DNA from: Jacaranda mimosifolia | Taxonomy: Eukaryota > Streptophyta > Magnoliopsida > Lamiales > Bignoniaceae | Direction: 5' to 3' | DNA: 64,000 bases | NCBI GenBank assembly: GCA_018894105.1 | Contig: CM032129.1 | Location: 15,812,968-15,876,967, forward strand | Shown here: piece by piece, positions 33,866 through 45,064 of the stretch | Layout of the letters: the number at the start of each line of letters is the position of its first letter | How positions within the stretch are numbered: position 1 is the stretch's first letter | Made by a program: the position numbers and the translations under genes | Notes under the pieces: generated by a model | The model's database searches: none | Told to the model about the DNA's origin: nothing | Seen by the model: only the letters and a program-made list of their open reading frames with translations

Positions 33866-35789
33866 TATTCCATGCTTTAATTTGGATTTTTGTTTTATTG
33901 ATTCATATGATGAATTGATCTAGATCTCTAAATACTTGATCCAAGTCATGTATTGGAGTGTTTGGAAGATGTTGCTTGTGGTTCCTTTGATGATGAATTG
34001 AATTATGCTAATATATGTTAGTATGTTTTTGGTTCATGGATGATAATGTTAAATTTTGATTTAGTATTGGGTAATGTTATATGTTGATATAGCATGTAAA
34101 ATTTGGCCTTAAGGTGTTTTGGTCATTTTTGGATCTAATTGGATTAGAGTTAATTGGAGATTTTTGCAGAATACTAATTCTCACTTAAACTTGATTTTTG
34201 AAGCATGTTTGAGCAATTTAACTTCTAATTTTTAAAGGTGTTTATAATTTGGAAATTTATCAAAATTTGTATGAAATTATGTTATGGAGGTGTCCATATG
34301 GTTTAGAATGGCAAAAACACAAAACGGTGCTTAAACAGTTGATCAGTATGAGTTGTGGCAAGGTTGCCACCCTGCTTGGCAGCAGCTAGTCATGACCATG
34401 AGCATGCCTTGTGGATGCCCATTGCGTGCCCGGCCGACTGGTTGGGTAGAGGCTCGCCCAAGGTCATTCTAGAACCCGTTTTTGTGCTATTTTGGTGTTT
34501 TTTGGCCTATCAAACTTGATTGTTTTATCCTTATTTTGATGCACAAATGTTGTGTAAGTGTTCAAAGTAATGTTGGACATTTTTGATTGCTTTTAAAATC
34601 TTGTTAAAGTTAATCTTCAATATTGGTACAAAAATGAGATGCATAATTGTTATGCTTATTTTGCTAGCTAATTAATTGTTTATGAGATAAGCATTTAATT
34701 GTGAAATTGACTGTCAATTCTTGATTTATTATTCATTTAATTGTTGAATGGATGATGAATGAATGGGGATGATCATGTGCCTTTAATATTGATTTTATTT
34801 GTTTCAAATTGTTAAAAAGGGTTTATTAAATTGGGACTTGCATGCCTCTTAATTTCTTTTCTCATATAACTGTTGGAAGGAGACAAAAAGACCATTGGAG
34901 GCATGAAGACCCATGAATATATAGGGATATATTTATACAATAGCTAGATTTAATTAACCCACTTAAAATCAACTTAGTAGTGCACTTATAGATCTAAGTG
35001 CACTACTTGGTTAAGGTTCATGGTCATCCCACCCTAAGAGCATGCTAGGCGAATTTACTTATTTATGCTTTCTATATCCTATTGATTTATGAGATGCATG
35101 GTTAGGATATAAAAAACCTAAATAAGAAGATAAAATTGATGAGATCTTTGCAAGCAAGAAAATCCCTCCACTTAGAAGAGTCTAAGTGCTTTCAAATATT
35201 AAGTCAAAATAGATACAAATTAAAAGAAGTTTTAATTAATCCATGCTTTCTACCAATAGTATGTGACATGATGATGCTACTATCTTTTTTGTGATGACAC
35301 ATGAGTCGTGGGTCACACTTAAGGTAGAAAGTTGTGATCACATCCTTAGCATATAAGGCACCTTTAATTTGTTGTTTCCTATGGATTGGCACACAAGTCG
35401 TGGGATGACATATAGCGGTCTCAAATCAAAGTTTTATTGGCAGGTCTGACTTAACACCTAGTAATGTAAATGGCACACGAGTCGTTGGTCTACATGAAAA
35501 ATGAGGCAAAATATATCAATGGTTGCATAGAGATGCAATTGGCAAAAGTTGCTTACCTTTTGATTATTTGTGGATGGCACACGAATCGTGGGTCCACTTA
35601 CAAGTCCTTAGGGCTTTGATTCTCACTAGGAAATGAGATTTTCCAAATTCTTCTAAGGGGTGAGGAATTTGATAAAATAGTGGAAGAAAAACATGCTTGA
35701 AAGTCCATAAACATGTTTTAATCTCAATATTCAATCACATATTTATACTCTTTTTTTCGCCCTTGTAGATTTTTGAAATCTCAAATCAA
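33866..35789 (+). other. Leader of element C
   Basis: A complete leader of about 1.9 kb: GC-rich island about 34335-34460, hairpin TGCACAA-ATG-TTGTGTA near 34541, AT-rich middle, four-hairpin array 35290-35597, then gag. No supportable ORF was found. Confidence 0.82.
35290..35597 (+). repeat. Four-unit hairpin array in leader of element C
   Basis: Units at 35290-35317, 35380-35415, 35464-35495 and 35570-35597. The cores are CATGAGTCGTGGG, CACAAGTCGTGGG, CACGAGTCGTTGG and CACGAATCGTGGG. Each is one change from a common CACGAGTCGTGGG. Arms include TGTGA/TCACA, ATGTA/TACAT and GTGGA/TCCAC. The pattern fits four identical cores at insertion followed by independent decay. Confidence 0.85.
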
Positions 35790-37455
35790 ATGGCCAAGAA
35801 TCCACTCAATGTTTTTTTAGAAACTAATAAACTCACCGAAACTAACTTCCACGATTGACTTAACCTCAAAATCATTCTAGATTCCTAGAAAATGATATAT
35901 GTCCTATATCATGGTGCTCCAAATCCTATTGGGTTCAATATAGATCAAGAGACACGTGAAATGTTTATGTATTAGGTTAAAGATTGTCCTATCCCATAGT
36001 ATCATAATGGCATCTACAAACTTTAAAAGTCTCAAGGACACATGAATAATACCTCAATTAAAGCTTACAAGAGTTGTAAAGCAAACAAGGTATGAGAGGT
36101 TCATATAGTCAAAAGAGATTTTTTCAAGCTAGGATGGATAAGAAGTCATGTGTCATCGACTCTAGTCTAAAGATGATTAGGCTTGTTGAAAATCTCTTCA
36201 ACTTGGAGGTAGTGATGGACAATAATCTCCATAAGGATTTGATCCTCACATCCTTGCCGAGTTTTATTGATCAAAGTGTTGGTCAAGAAGGAGACTACCA
36301 TGATAAGAGCATACCATTAATGCTTGTTTCCTTCTCCAAGTCTAAGGGCCCCAGGGGTGCTAGAAAGAGAGGTAAAAAAGAAAAGTTCTTTCTCCATGGG
36401 AAACTAACCATTAAAGGCATCCGAAGGAGTCAAGAAGATTATAGAGGATATAGTCGATATTGCTTGTTTCCACTTTGGCGAGAAAGGCCATTGGAAGCAA
36501 TATTGCAAGGAATACCTTGCAACCCTTGACAAAGGTATGTACTTTACTGAAGTGCATTTAAAGATAAATTCTTCCTTATGTGGTTCTTATCTTTGTAATT
36601 TGTTACAAAGAAAAAAAAAAAGAATAAAACTAAGTGATGAGGATATGATCTACCACCTTGGCCAAGGAGTAAGAGTTGCGGCCAAAGCAGAAGGCATATA
36701 ATAAGTTAGACTTAGGGAACTCCATACTTGTATTAAACCCTTGTTATTATGTATAATATATTGTTCAGAATATTATTTCAATTCCTATTTTGGATAGCGA
36801 ATGATTTGATCCTTCTATATTAAATGAGAGATTGAAGGCATTAAAGAGTTGGTTCTTTAGTTACTCATGGTACACTTAACAAAGGATTATACATTTTTTG
36901 GATTCTCAAACATCACTAATTCATATTCAATAAAGTAAAAGAAAATTAGATATCCAATAAGATGCCATATTGTAGCATGCAAGACTTAGACATATTTTCA
37001 AAAATAGGATGAGCAAGTTAGAAGCTCTCAAAGCACTAAATGTTAGTGGCATTGAGGATCTTCCTATTTGTAAGTCTTGTTTAAAGGGAAAAATGATCAA
37101 AACTCCTTTTGTAGGATAAACGGAGTGAACCACAAGTCATTTGGATTTGATCCATATGGATGTTTGTGGACTACAAAGAGATGGTGCGAAAGGAGGCTAT
37201 CCATACTTCATTACCTTTACTGATAAGCATACTTGGCTAGGATATATGTATCTTATGATGTACAAGTTTGAAGTTTTTGAAAGGTTCAAAGAGAGTAGGA
37301 ATAAAGTAGAAAAACAAAAGGGACTTAGTATCAAAGCTCTTCGATTGGATTGAGGGAGAGAATACTTAAGTACCGAACTCTTGGTTTATCTAAAGGAGAA
37401 TGGGATTATCTCTCAATGAACTCTACCTGGCACACCCCAACAGAATGGAGTATAG
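35790..37455 (+). pseudogene. gag-PR-IN pseudogene of element C
   Basis: Starts MAKNPLNVFLETNKL at 35790; a TGG-to-TGA stop follows in NFHD*L. Gag is of the second type, with a GAPNPIGFN-like segment also seen in A, and reaches about 36530. Its knuckle is CFHFGEKGHWKQYC, second Cys lost. PR-like sequence is at about 36560-36850. Integrase has an HHCC remnant near 36970-37090, HMDVCG (about 37155), FITFTDKHT and IKALRLD followed by a stop. It breaks off at about 37455 near the HNG block, where minus-strand RNase H begins. Many stops and frameshifts. Confidence 0.86.
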
Positions 37456-38592
37456 TCTTAAGAAGATGTCATTCAAAGACCTTTTGCGGTAGGGGTTTAT
37501 TCAGTGGATCTGCTTTATTCTCTTTCAAGGCAACTCTCTCCACTCGAATGTCACCTCTATCAATGATCTCTCAGATCAAATGATATCGCCTCAAAATGTG
37601 CTTGGACCACTAATGATATTCTGCCTCTTTAGCTTGCAATACCACCTCGTTGTTTTCACAAAAGACAACAACGGGCTCAGTAATGCTAGGTACTACATCC
37701 AATTCTTGGATGAAATTTTTCATCGAAACACCTTCTTTTGCAACTTTTGAGGCCACAATATATTTTGCCTCGATAGTAGAATTGGCCGTGGTGTCTTGTT
37801 TGAAACATTTTCAACTCACCACACTGCCATTGAGGCAAAATATAAATCCAAAAATGGATTTTAGGTTATCTATATCATATTGAAAACTAGAATCCAAAAA
37901 CCCCTCAAGTTTTAATTCTCCATTGCCGTATATTAAGAACAACTCCTTAGTCTTTCTCAAGTACTTAAGGATCATTTTAACGGTTATCTAGTGACATTAA
38001 CCAGGATTGAATTGGAAACGACTCGTAACACTTAGAGCGTGTGCCATATCCGGTCTCGTACATTGAACGACATACACTATGCCCCCTATAGCAGATGCAT
38101 AAGGTATGTGAGACATTCTTTGTCTCTTGTCATCAGTCTCATGGGCCATAGACTTGGAGAGACGAATGACATGTCCCAAAGGGAGAAATCCCCTATTGGA
38201 TTCTTCCATACTAAACCTCTTTAGTATCTTGTCAATGTACGGGGTTTGGAAAAGCCCCAGTATCTTCCTTGATCTATTTCAATAGTTACGCATTCCTAAT
38301 ACGTAGGATACTTTTTCCAAATACTTTATAGAGAATTGAGTAGATAACCATGTTTTAGTACACTCTAGCATTTCTATCACATTCCCACTAGCTTTTTTAT
38401 ACAAACAAGGTTCATACATATTTTTGACAAAGTCAAACGATTTGGCTATCTCGTCAAAACGTATGTTCCAACTTCGGCATGCATGTTTGAGTCCATAAAT
38501 GGATCTCTAGAGTTTGCAAAGCTTTTGCTCACACCCCTTAGATGTAAAACCTTGTGGTTGCTCTATGTAAATTTCTTCTTCAATATTTCCAT
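37456..38592 (-). pseudogene. Element J pol, C-terminal part (RT end and RNase H)
   Basis: Read on the minus strand. RNase H blocks are at about 37456-38000, including the complement of the VFCENNEVV-like region, and MEESNRGFLPLGHVIRLSKS, MSHIPYASAIGGIVY and CTRPDMAHALSVTSRF at 38209-37997. In RT the segment that should hold YVDD is missing: a deletion of about 50 bp near 38385 joins its two sides. No 3' LTR or polypurine tract remains on the left. The right side is interrupted by a foldback transposon at 38593. Confidence 0.85.
38583..38592. repeat. Target-site duplication of the foldback element, left copy
   Basis: ATATTTCCAT, repeated exactly at 40000-40009. Counting the terminal base either way gives 9 or 10 bp, the size typical of Mutator-like elements. 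With one copy removed, the RT sequence reads through. Confidence 0.88.
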
Positions 38593-39999
38593 GGCAAAAT
38601 TAAAAAATTCATCATGTAACTTTACCTCATTTGATTTTTCGTCCTATAAATTGCATAATATCAATTCTAGTCCTATAAGTATTAAAAAATTATCATTTTT
38701 CGTCCTTTTCTCGATGAAGCCGGCGAAACTCCCCAAAAAATGTGACGTGGCACACTGGGCATGTGGACATTACTTGTTTTTGCCTCATTGGCAGCTGACA
38801 TGGCAGGCAAAAATACAAAATTCATCCTATAAATTTACCTCATTTGGTTTTTCGTTCTATAAATTGCATAATATCAATTATAGATATATACACATCTATT
38901 TATATATATATATTTATTTATATATTATATATCATCATTTTCCCTCCAAAACACAATTTTTTTCCTTGAATATCCTTCATTATCCCCAAAACTTTCCCAT
39001 TTTTTAATATATACATACATATATTATATATACATCATACATATATTTTATTATTATTATAACAATAAAAAAATCACTCAGTTTCATTTTCACCCCAAAA
39101 ATCTAACGAAAAAACATTGATTTGACTGCTACATTAAAAAAAACTTCTCCCTCAAAACATAAACAAACATACAAAAATTCTCCAGAATCAATTTTTAACT
39201 ATTTTCCAAAACATAACCAAATTTAATGGCAAATTAGGGGAATGTTTAAATTTAATTAAATTATTTTAAATATGTGAGTTAAAATAATATGGTTAATGGC
39301 AAATTAGGGAAATGTTTGGTTATATTTTTTGTGTGATTTTATTATGTGTTTTGGGGAATGTGATTAATTTTTTGGTTATGTTTTGAAAAATAGTTAAAAA
39401 TTGATTCTGGAGAATTTTGGTATGTTTGTTTATGTTTCGGGAGAAAAATTTTTTTTACTATAGTAGTCAAATCAATGCTTTTTTGTTAGATTTTTAGGGT
39501 AAAAATGAAATTGAGTGATTTTTTTATTATTATAATAAAAAAAAATATATATATGTATGTATATATTAAAAAATGGAAAAATTTTGGGAATAATGAAGGA
39601 TATTCAAGCAAAAAAAAATTATGTTTCGAAGGGAAAATGATGATATGTAATATATAAATATATATATAAATAGATGTGTATATATATATGTGTGTATAAA
39701 TAAATAATACAATATATTTGAAATTTAAAAAAAAAAAGAAGAAAAGACATGCATGCTGCCAACTAAGCAAGAAAAAGACAAAAAATGCCTGCTAGGCAGT
39801 CCAACAAGGCAGAAACAAGAAATGTCCACACGCTCGGTGTGCCACGTCACATTTTTTGACGAGTTTCGTCGGCTCTGACGAAAAAGGGACAAAAAATAAT
39901 AATTTTTTAATACTTATAGGACTAGAATTGATATTATGCAACTTATAAGACGAAAAACCAAATGAGGTAAAGTTACAGGACAAATTTTGTAATTTTGCC
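38593..39999. mobile_element. Non-autonomous foldback Mutator-like element (1.4 kb)
   Basis: The termini are GGCAAAATT ... AATTTTGCC. The outer about 200 bp on each side are inverted repeats of each other (ACTTTACCTCATTTG, TGCATAATATCAATT, GTGACGTGGCAC). The inverted similarity continues inward (ATATATA runs, CATTTTCCCTCC, TTTTTAACTATTTTC), so arms of about 620-680 bp flank a centre of about 100 bp near 39220-39320. The left arm has an extra duplicate of the terminal block at about 38815-38880. No transposase is encoded. The 9-10 bp target duplication points to the Mutator superfamily. A transcript would fold into one long hairpin. Confidence 0.85.
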
Positions 40000-40009
40000 A
40001 TATTTCCAT
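40000..40009. repeat. Target-site duplication of the foldback element, right copy
   Basis: ATATTTCCAT, identical to 38583-38592. Confidence 0.88.
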
Positions 40010-42238
40010 TGAGGAAAGTGGTTTTCACGTCCATTTTCCATATCTTATAGTCATAATATGCGACTATGACAAGTAAAATTCGAATAGACTTAGGAATTGC
40101 GATTGGTGAAAAGGTTTAATCAAAATCGATACCGAGTTTTTGAGTGTAATCTTTTGCCACTAGTCATGCCTTAAAGGTGACAACCTCTCTATCGATCCCT
40201 AGCTATTACTTATAGATCCACTTGCAACCAATGAAAACGATTCCTACCGGTGGATCTACTAAAGTCCATACTTTCTTGGAGTAAATGGAGTTCATTTCGG
40301 ATTTCATGAGGTCAAGCCAATGTCCCGAGTCTATGTCTAACATAATTTTCTTATAGATCTTTGGATCACTATCCGATTGTCCCATCGCATGAAGAAATCT
40401 GAACCTTTCGGATTGCTTCTTGATTCAGTCCAACCTTCTTAGAGGTTGTGTGTAAGGCTCTTATTACTCATTTATTTCCACTGCTTCTGGGATTTGTGGA
40501 TCATCTTGAACTTCATCAAGTTCAATGACAACACCATTTCTATCTAAAAGAAACTCCTTTTCTAAAAAGTTGGCGTTCCTCAAGACAAACACCTTTTGTT
40601 CCGAGGGACCATAAAAGTAATAACCCGAAGACTCTCTTAGGTATCCCACAAACTTGCACAAAATGGATCTACTATCTAACTTGTCTCCCACTAGCCACTT
40701 TACGTAAGTGGGAGACCCCCAAACCTTAAAATAATGGTAAGAGGGTGCTTTGCCATACCACATCTCATGCGGTGCTTTTGGCACCGACTTTGAGAGTATT
40801 ATGTTTAGTAGCCTCACCGCCTTTTCTAAGGCATATCCCCACAAAGATATGGGCACATTTGAAAAGTTCATCATGAAACATGCCATGTCCAACAAGGTAT
40901 GGTTTCTCTTCTCAGCTACTCCATTATGCTGGGGTGTGCTGGGTGGTGTCCATTGAGAGAGAATCTCTTTCTCTTTTAGATAAGTCAAGAATTCGGTACT
41001 TAAGTGTTCTCTCCATCAAACCGATCAAAGAGCTTTAATACTAAGTCCCTTTCGCTTTTCTACTTCATTCCTACACTCTTTGAACTTTTCAAAGGCTTCA
41101 GACTTATACTTCATAAGATACATATGTCCGAACCGACTATAATCATCGATGAAGGTGATAAAGTATGAATAGCTCTTCTCATACTAACTCTTAGTGGACC
41201 ACAAACATCCGTATGGATCAAATCCAACAAACTTGTGGTGTGCTCCGTTTGTCCTACAAAATGAGGCTTGGTCATTTTTCCCTGTAAACAAGATTTACAA
41301 GTAGGAAGTTCCTTAATGCCACTAACATTTAGTGCTTTGATTGCTTCTAACTTGTTCATCCTATTTTTAGATATATGTCTAAGTCTAACATGCCAAATTA
41401 TGGTATCTTCTTAGTTATCTAATTTCCTTTTACTTGATTGAATATGCAAAAGTAAAGTTGGGAATCAAGTATGTACAATCTGTTATATAATGTACCTTGT
41501 GCAATTGAAGAAACATTCTTTAATGCCTTCAATGTCCCATTTGATATAGAAAAATCAAACTCTTCATTATCAAGATCAAGAACAAGAACAGAAATAATAT
41601 TTTCACAAGGTTGGGTGCATAATAAACCAGATCAAGTACAATGCAAGCATTTCCCAAGTCTAACTCAATTACACCTTAGACCATGGCAGCAACTCTTACT
41701 CCATTTCTGAGGAGAGGGTCATATCCCCTTCACGAAGACTCTTTCTACTTTCTATACCCTGTAATGAATTACATAGGTGAGAACCACATGTGGTACCAAA
41801 TACCCATGAAGAAGAATTAGTCGTTAAATGCGCTTCAATAAAGTACATAGCATTCTCAAAGGTTGCAAGGTAAGCTTTGTAATTCCTTCTCCACTGCCCC
41901 TTTTCACCACAATGGAAACATCTCGTATTGGTTTTATTCTCTTTTTTCTTCTTTATTCAACCTAAACCTTTCAAGGTTTGCTTCCCTTTGAGGGAAGAAC
42001 CTTTCTTCCTCTTACCTCCTTTCTTAGGACCCCTAGAGCCCTATCTACTTCGAGGAAGAAGCAAGCATAAGCAATTTTCCTTTTTCATAGTCGCCTCGGC
42101 GGTCACAAGGATGTTCACCAATTCGTTGAACATCACTTCTTGCTTGGACATATTAAAGTTCACAATGAATTGGTCGAACAAAGAGGGTAATGATTGTAGA
42201 ATCAAATCTAATAGAGATCATTGTCCAAGATCACATTA
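40010..42238 (-). pseudogene. Element J gag-PR-IN-RT, N-terminal part
   Basis: The minus-strand continuation of the J gene on the other side of the foldback insertion. RT N-terminus is at about 40010-40400. Integrase C-terminal half is an uninterrupted frame of 174 residues (40988-40464) with PSTPQHNGVAEKRNHTLLD, LWGYALEKAVRLLN and VFVLRNANFLEKEFLLDRNG; catalytic Glu is kept, but the second Asp region reads SV*WREH. HHCC and HTDVCGPLRV lie at 41359-41111. PR is near 41770 (the DTG position reads GTT). The gag knuckle near 41900 is CFHCGEKGQ with His and last Cys lost. Gag breaks at about 42238 and fuses to the leader island. Confidence 0.87.
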
Positions 42239-42787
42239 AGTTATCCTCGCTGCTAGCGCCAGGGGTAGCGTACCTTGTTTTCTCTTCGGCACCGAGTCAT
42301 ATGAGTTTTGGCTTAACTTTTGTGTACCAAAACATTTAGGACTCATTCTAAACATAAAATACAAAACATAGATGAAATTCCACATTCAAAACACCTTTCA
42401 AAAATGGAATTTCAAGTGCTCAAACATGCTTTCAAAAATAAGTTTAAGAAATATGTTCTTCAAAAATTTCCAAGAAAACTCCAATCATATTGGATCTAAT
42501 AATGACCAAGTCACCTTAAGGCCATTAACAACATGCTATATCAATAAATAACATAATCTAATGCCAAATCAACATTCAACATTAGCTACTATGAATTAAA
42601 ACATGCTCAAACATATAAATTAACACATTAAAACACATATTAGCATAATTTCAATTCATCAATCAAGGAGCCAGACACAATGTCATCCAAACACCCCCAT
42701 TCATAGTAAGGATCAAGTATTTGGTGATTATGATCAATTCATCACATGAATCAATCAATCAAAAAATCCAAATCATAACATGAATTA
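42239..42787 (-). other. Leader remnant of element J
   Basis: Only the PBS-proximal about 550 bases of the leader remain, ending in the GC-rich island (about 42243-42290). Everything between the island and gag, including the hairpin array and gag start, is deleted. Confidence 0.72.
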
Positions 42788-42800
42788 GGCTCCGATACCA
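42788..42800 (-). other. Primer-binding site of element J
   Basis: The minus strand reads TGGTATCGGAGCC, one change from the family site, two bases from the LTR. Confidence 0.87.
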
Positions 42801-42802
42801 CT

Positions 42803-45064
42803 TAAAGTCACATGTAGCACTAGGATCCAATAATCAAAACTTTAAAAACTAAAATTAACTAGACTACACATGTCACAAAGGATCTAAACATGCCATTGAT
42901 TTAGATTTGGATGGATAATTACCTTGTTTTGCTCAAAAACCAAGGAAGCAAGAAGAAAGCCTTTGACACTCAAAAACTATCTTATAGCAGCACAGCGGAT
43001 TCCAATCAACTGTTGACCAAGAAAATGAACTCCGATTTGAGTGAAACTTGCACCAAAATATCATCAATTCCTTGATGTATCTTCAATCCAAAATTCAGAT
43101 GAATCAAAAAATTTCAAGACCTCCAAAGGTAGCTCGAACATTATTGCCAGAAATAGAATCTCGAAAATGCACTGCAATCTAATTGTCTTGCCTCTAAAGT
43201 TAAGATCCATACACCAATGCAACACCAATTCTCCTCAATATCAACTGGAGACTAAAGAGAATAACATGCAAGGATGAAGGCTTCAATTAGAGGTGGAAGA
43301 AGAAGAAAAGTGAAGCTTCAACACACGATGCAACATTTGAAAAATAGAGGGAAAATTTGAGAGAATCCAATTTATATGGAATGTGATGTCTTGCAACTCA
43401 TTTGGCCTCCCCTCTCTATATCTATATACGGAAGGAAGATGGTGTGATGCCACCTTGGCATCACACCATTTCTCAAGGTGGGGACTGCTTACTTGTCTTG
43501 CAAGTTGGCATGCATGTGAATTATGTGTGCATTTGAATTTCATTTGGAATCTTCATTTCATCTTATGAAATGTCATCCAAATAAATTCTAATGCCACACT
43601 AAATGAACCTTTCATTTGAATTTTCCCTCCAAAATTATTTTTAATTGAATTAAAGTCTTGTAATTTAATTAATTATCTTGACTTAACCCTTTAATTAAAT
43701 TAGCTAAGCAATTGTTAACTCAACCCTTTAAATTAACTTGACCAATTAATAGTTATGTGGCACCAAATAATTAAATCCTTAATTATTGGTCTTAATTTAA
43801 CTCCTTAAATTAATTAGATCAATTCAACAATTAAATTGATGAAGCCAAAAATGACCACAACATTTGTGTCAATCAGTCTCCTCTAAATCGGTCATGAGAG
43901 AATATTTCTAACTCTTAGAAAATTCTCTTTCATAGCTTAGGATATGCAATTGGCTTTTGTGTGTGACCCGTTAGGTTCTACCATTCATTGGACATGGGCT
44001 CACAACTCTTTGTGACTTTGGAATATCAAATATTCACTTTAGTTTGAATTCCTTTAAACTAATTGACTCAATTCAATTAACCTCCAATAATTGAAGAGTA
44101 CACAATCTCTATGGTCGATGTCCAACCTCAAGCCCATGGAACCCAACTAGTTGGCCGAAATGAATGCTTTTGGTGAACCATTCTAGCTCTACACATATCA
44201 TGTAAATTATGTCCTTCAGTGTCCGATCTTCCAAAAGAGGTATAGGGCAAGATATTTGTCAACTCCCTAATAGCCTCGATACTATGTCTCTATTCTCAAT
44301 TTTTAATTCCCTTTATGACCTTATCTTTGGAAAACTCCCTTTCTAAATTATCATACTATCTTGCGCAAGGATTTTATGGAATTGATCATTCTAGAATACA
44401 TAGGATATATACTCGCCCTTCACAACAACGAGGAGTCAGATCCTATCTTGGATCTCATAAACCTTTATGTCTAAATAGCTCATACCTAATCTCCACCCGA
44501 ACGACCCGCTACGTGGCCAAGGAAGAGTGAAACCATGAGGACCTAAACACAACGTTACAATGAATCCTTAGGTCAAAGGACTAACTATATGCACTAGTAT
44601 AAGTTGGAAAACTTGTCACTACCAACTTGCCACTATGGTTACCTAGTGGATTCTCCTGGCAGGTCTTTAGTACCTTGTTCTCTAGCAAGCACTCACTAAT
44701 ATGCACCCATATCTTATATGGCATTGCTCATGAAACGGAGCAACATCTAACTCCTTGGATTAATGCATTGTTAGTGCAAGTCTATCTGGATCTCTGGATC
44801 TTAGATGCCCTTGCTCTCATAAGATCCTACGACTTGAAAGTTTCAAGATCACGACCCTGTGAGACTTGTTCCATGATCACCACGTAGTGCATAACAAAGT
44901 CCCATAGTCTTGTGTGATCTAAGGGATTCAACCAAATGCCAGTGAAGTAAATATATGCATAAGATGGAGATGGCCATTTAAAAAAATATCATTCAATCAA
45001 GATTATATCACAAGTGAAATAGTTTACAACACCAATCTAATTAGCTTGTGGGGCACTATTCCAA
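42803..45064 (-). mobile_element. 5' LTR of element J
   Basis: A 2262-bp type-2 LTR. The left end is TAAAGTCACATG (TG lost) and the right end GGCACTATTCCAA, where the last bases are replaced by leader sequence of element D. The promoter dyad is perfect (43441-43467). Confidence 0.88.
43417..43467 (-). promoter_or_regulatory. LTR J promoter region: 12-bp dyad and TATA box
   Basis: GGTGTGATGCCA and TGGCATCACACC, perfect 12-bp arms with a 3-nt spacer, at 43441-43467. The TATA-like complement of 43417-43428 lies just downstream on the minus strand. Confidence 0.58.

Noticed and set aside
38483..39007. A 174-codon open frame across the foldback element
   Set aside because: It starts in antisense RT and runs through low-complexity inverted-repeat DNA (runs of Tyr and Ile). 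It is an artefact of AT-rich sequence.
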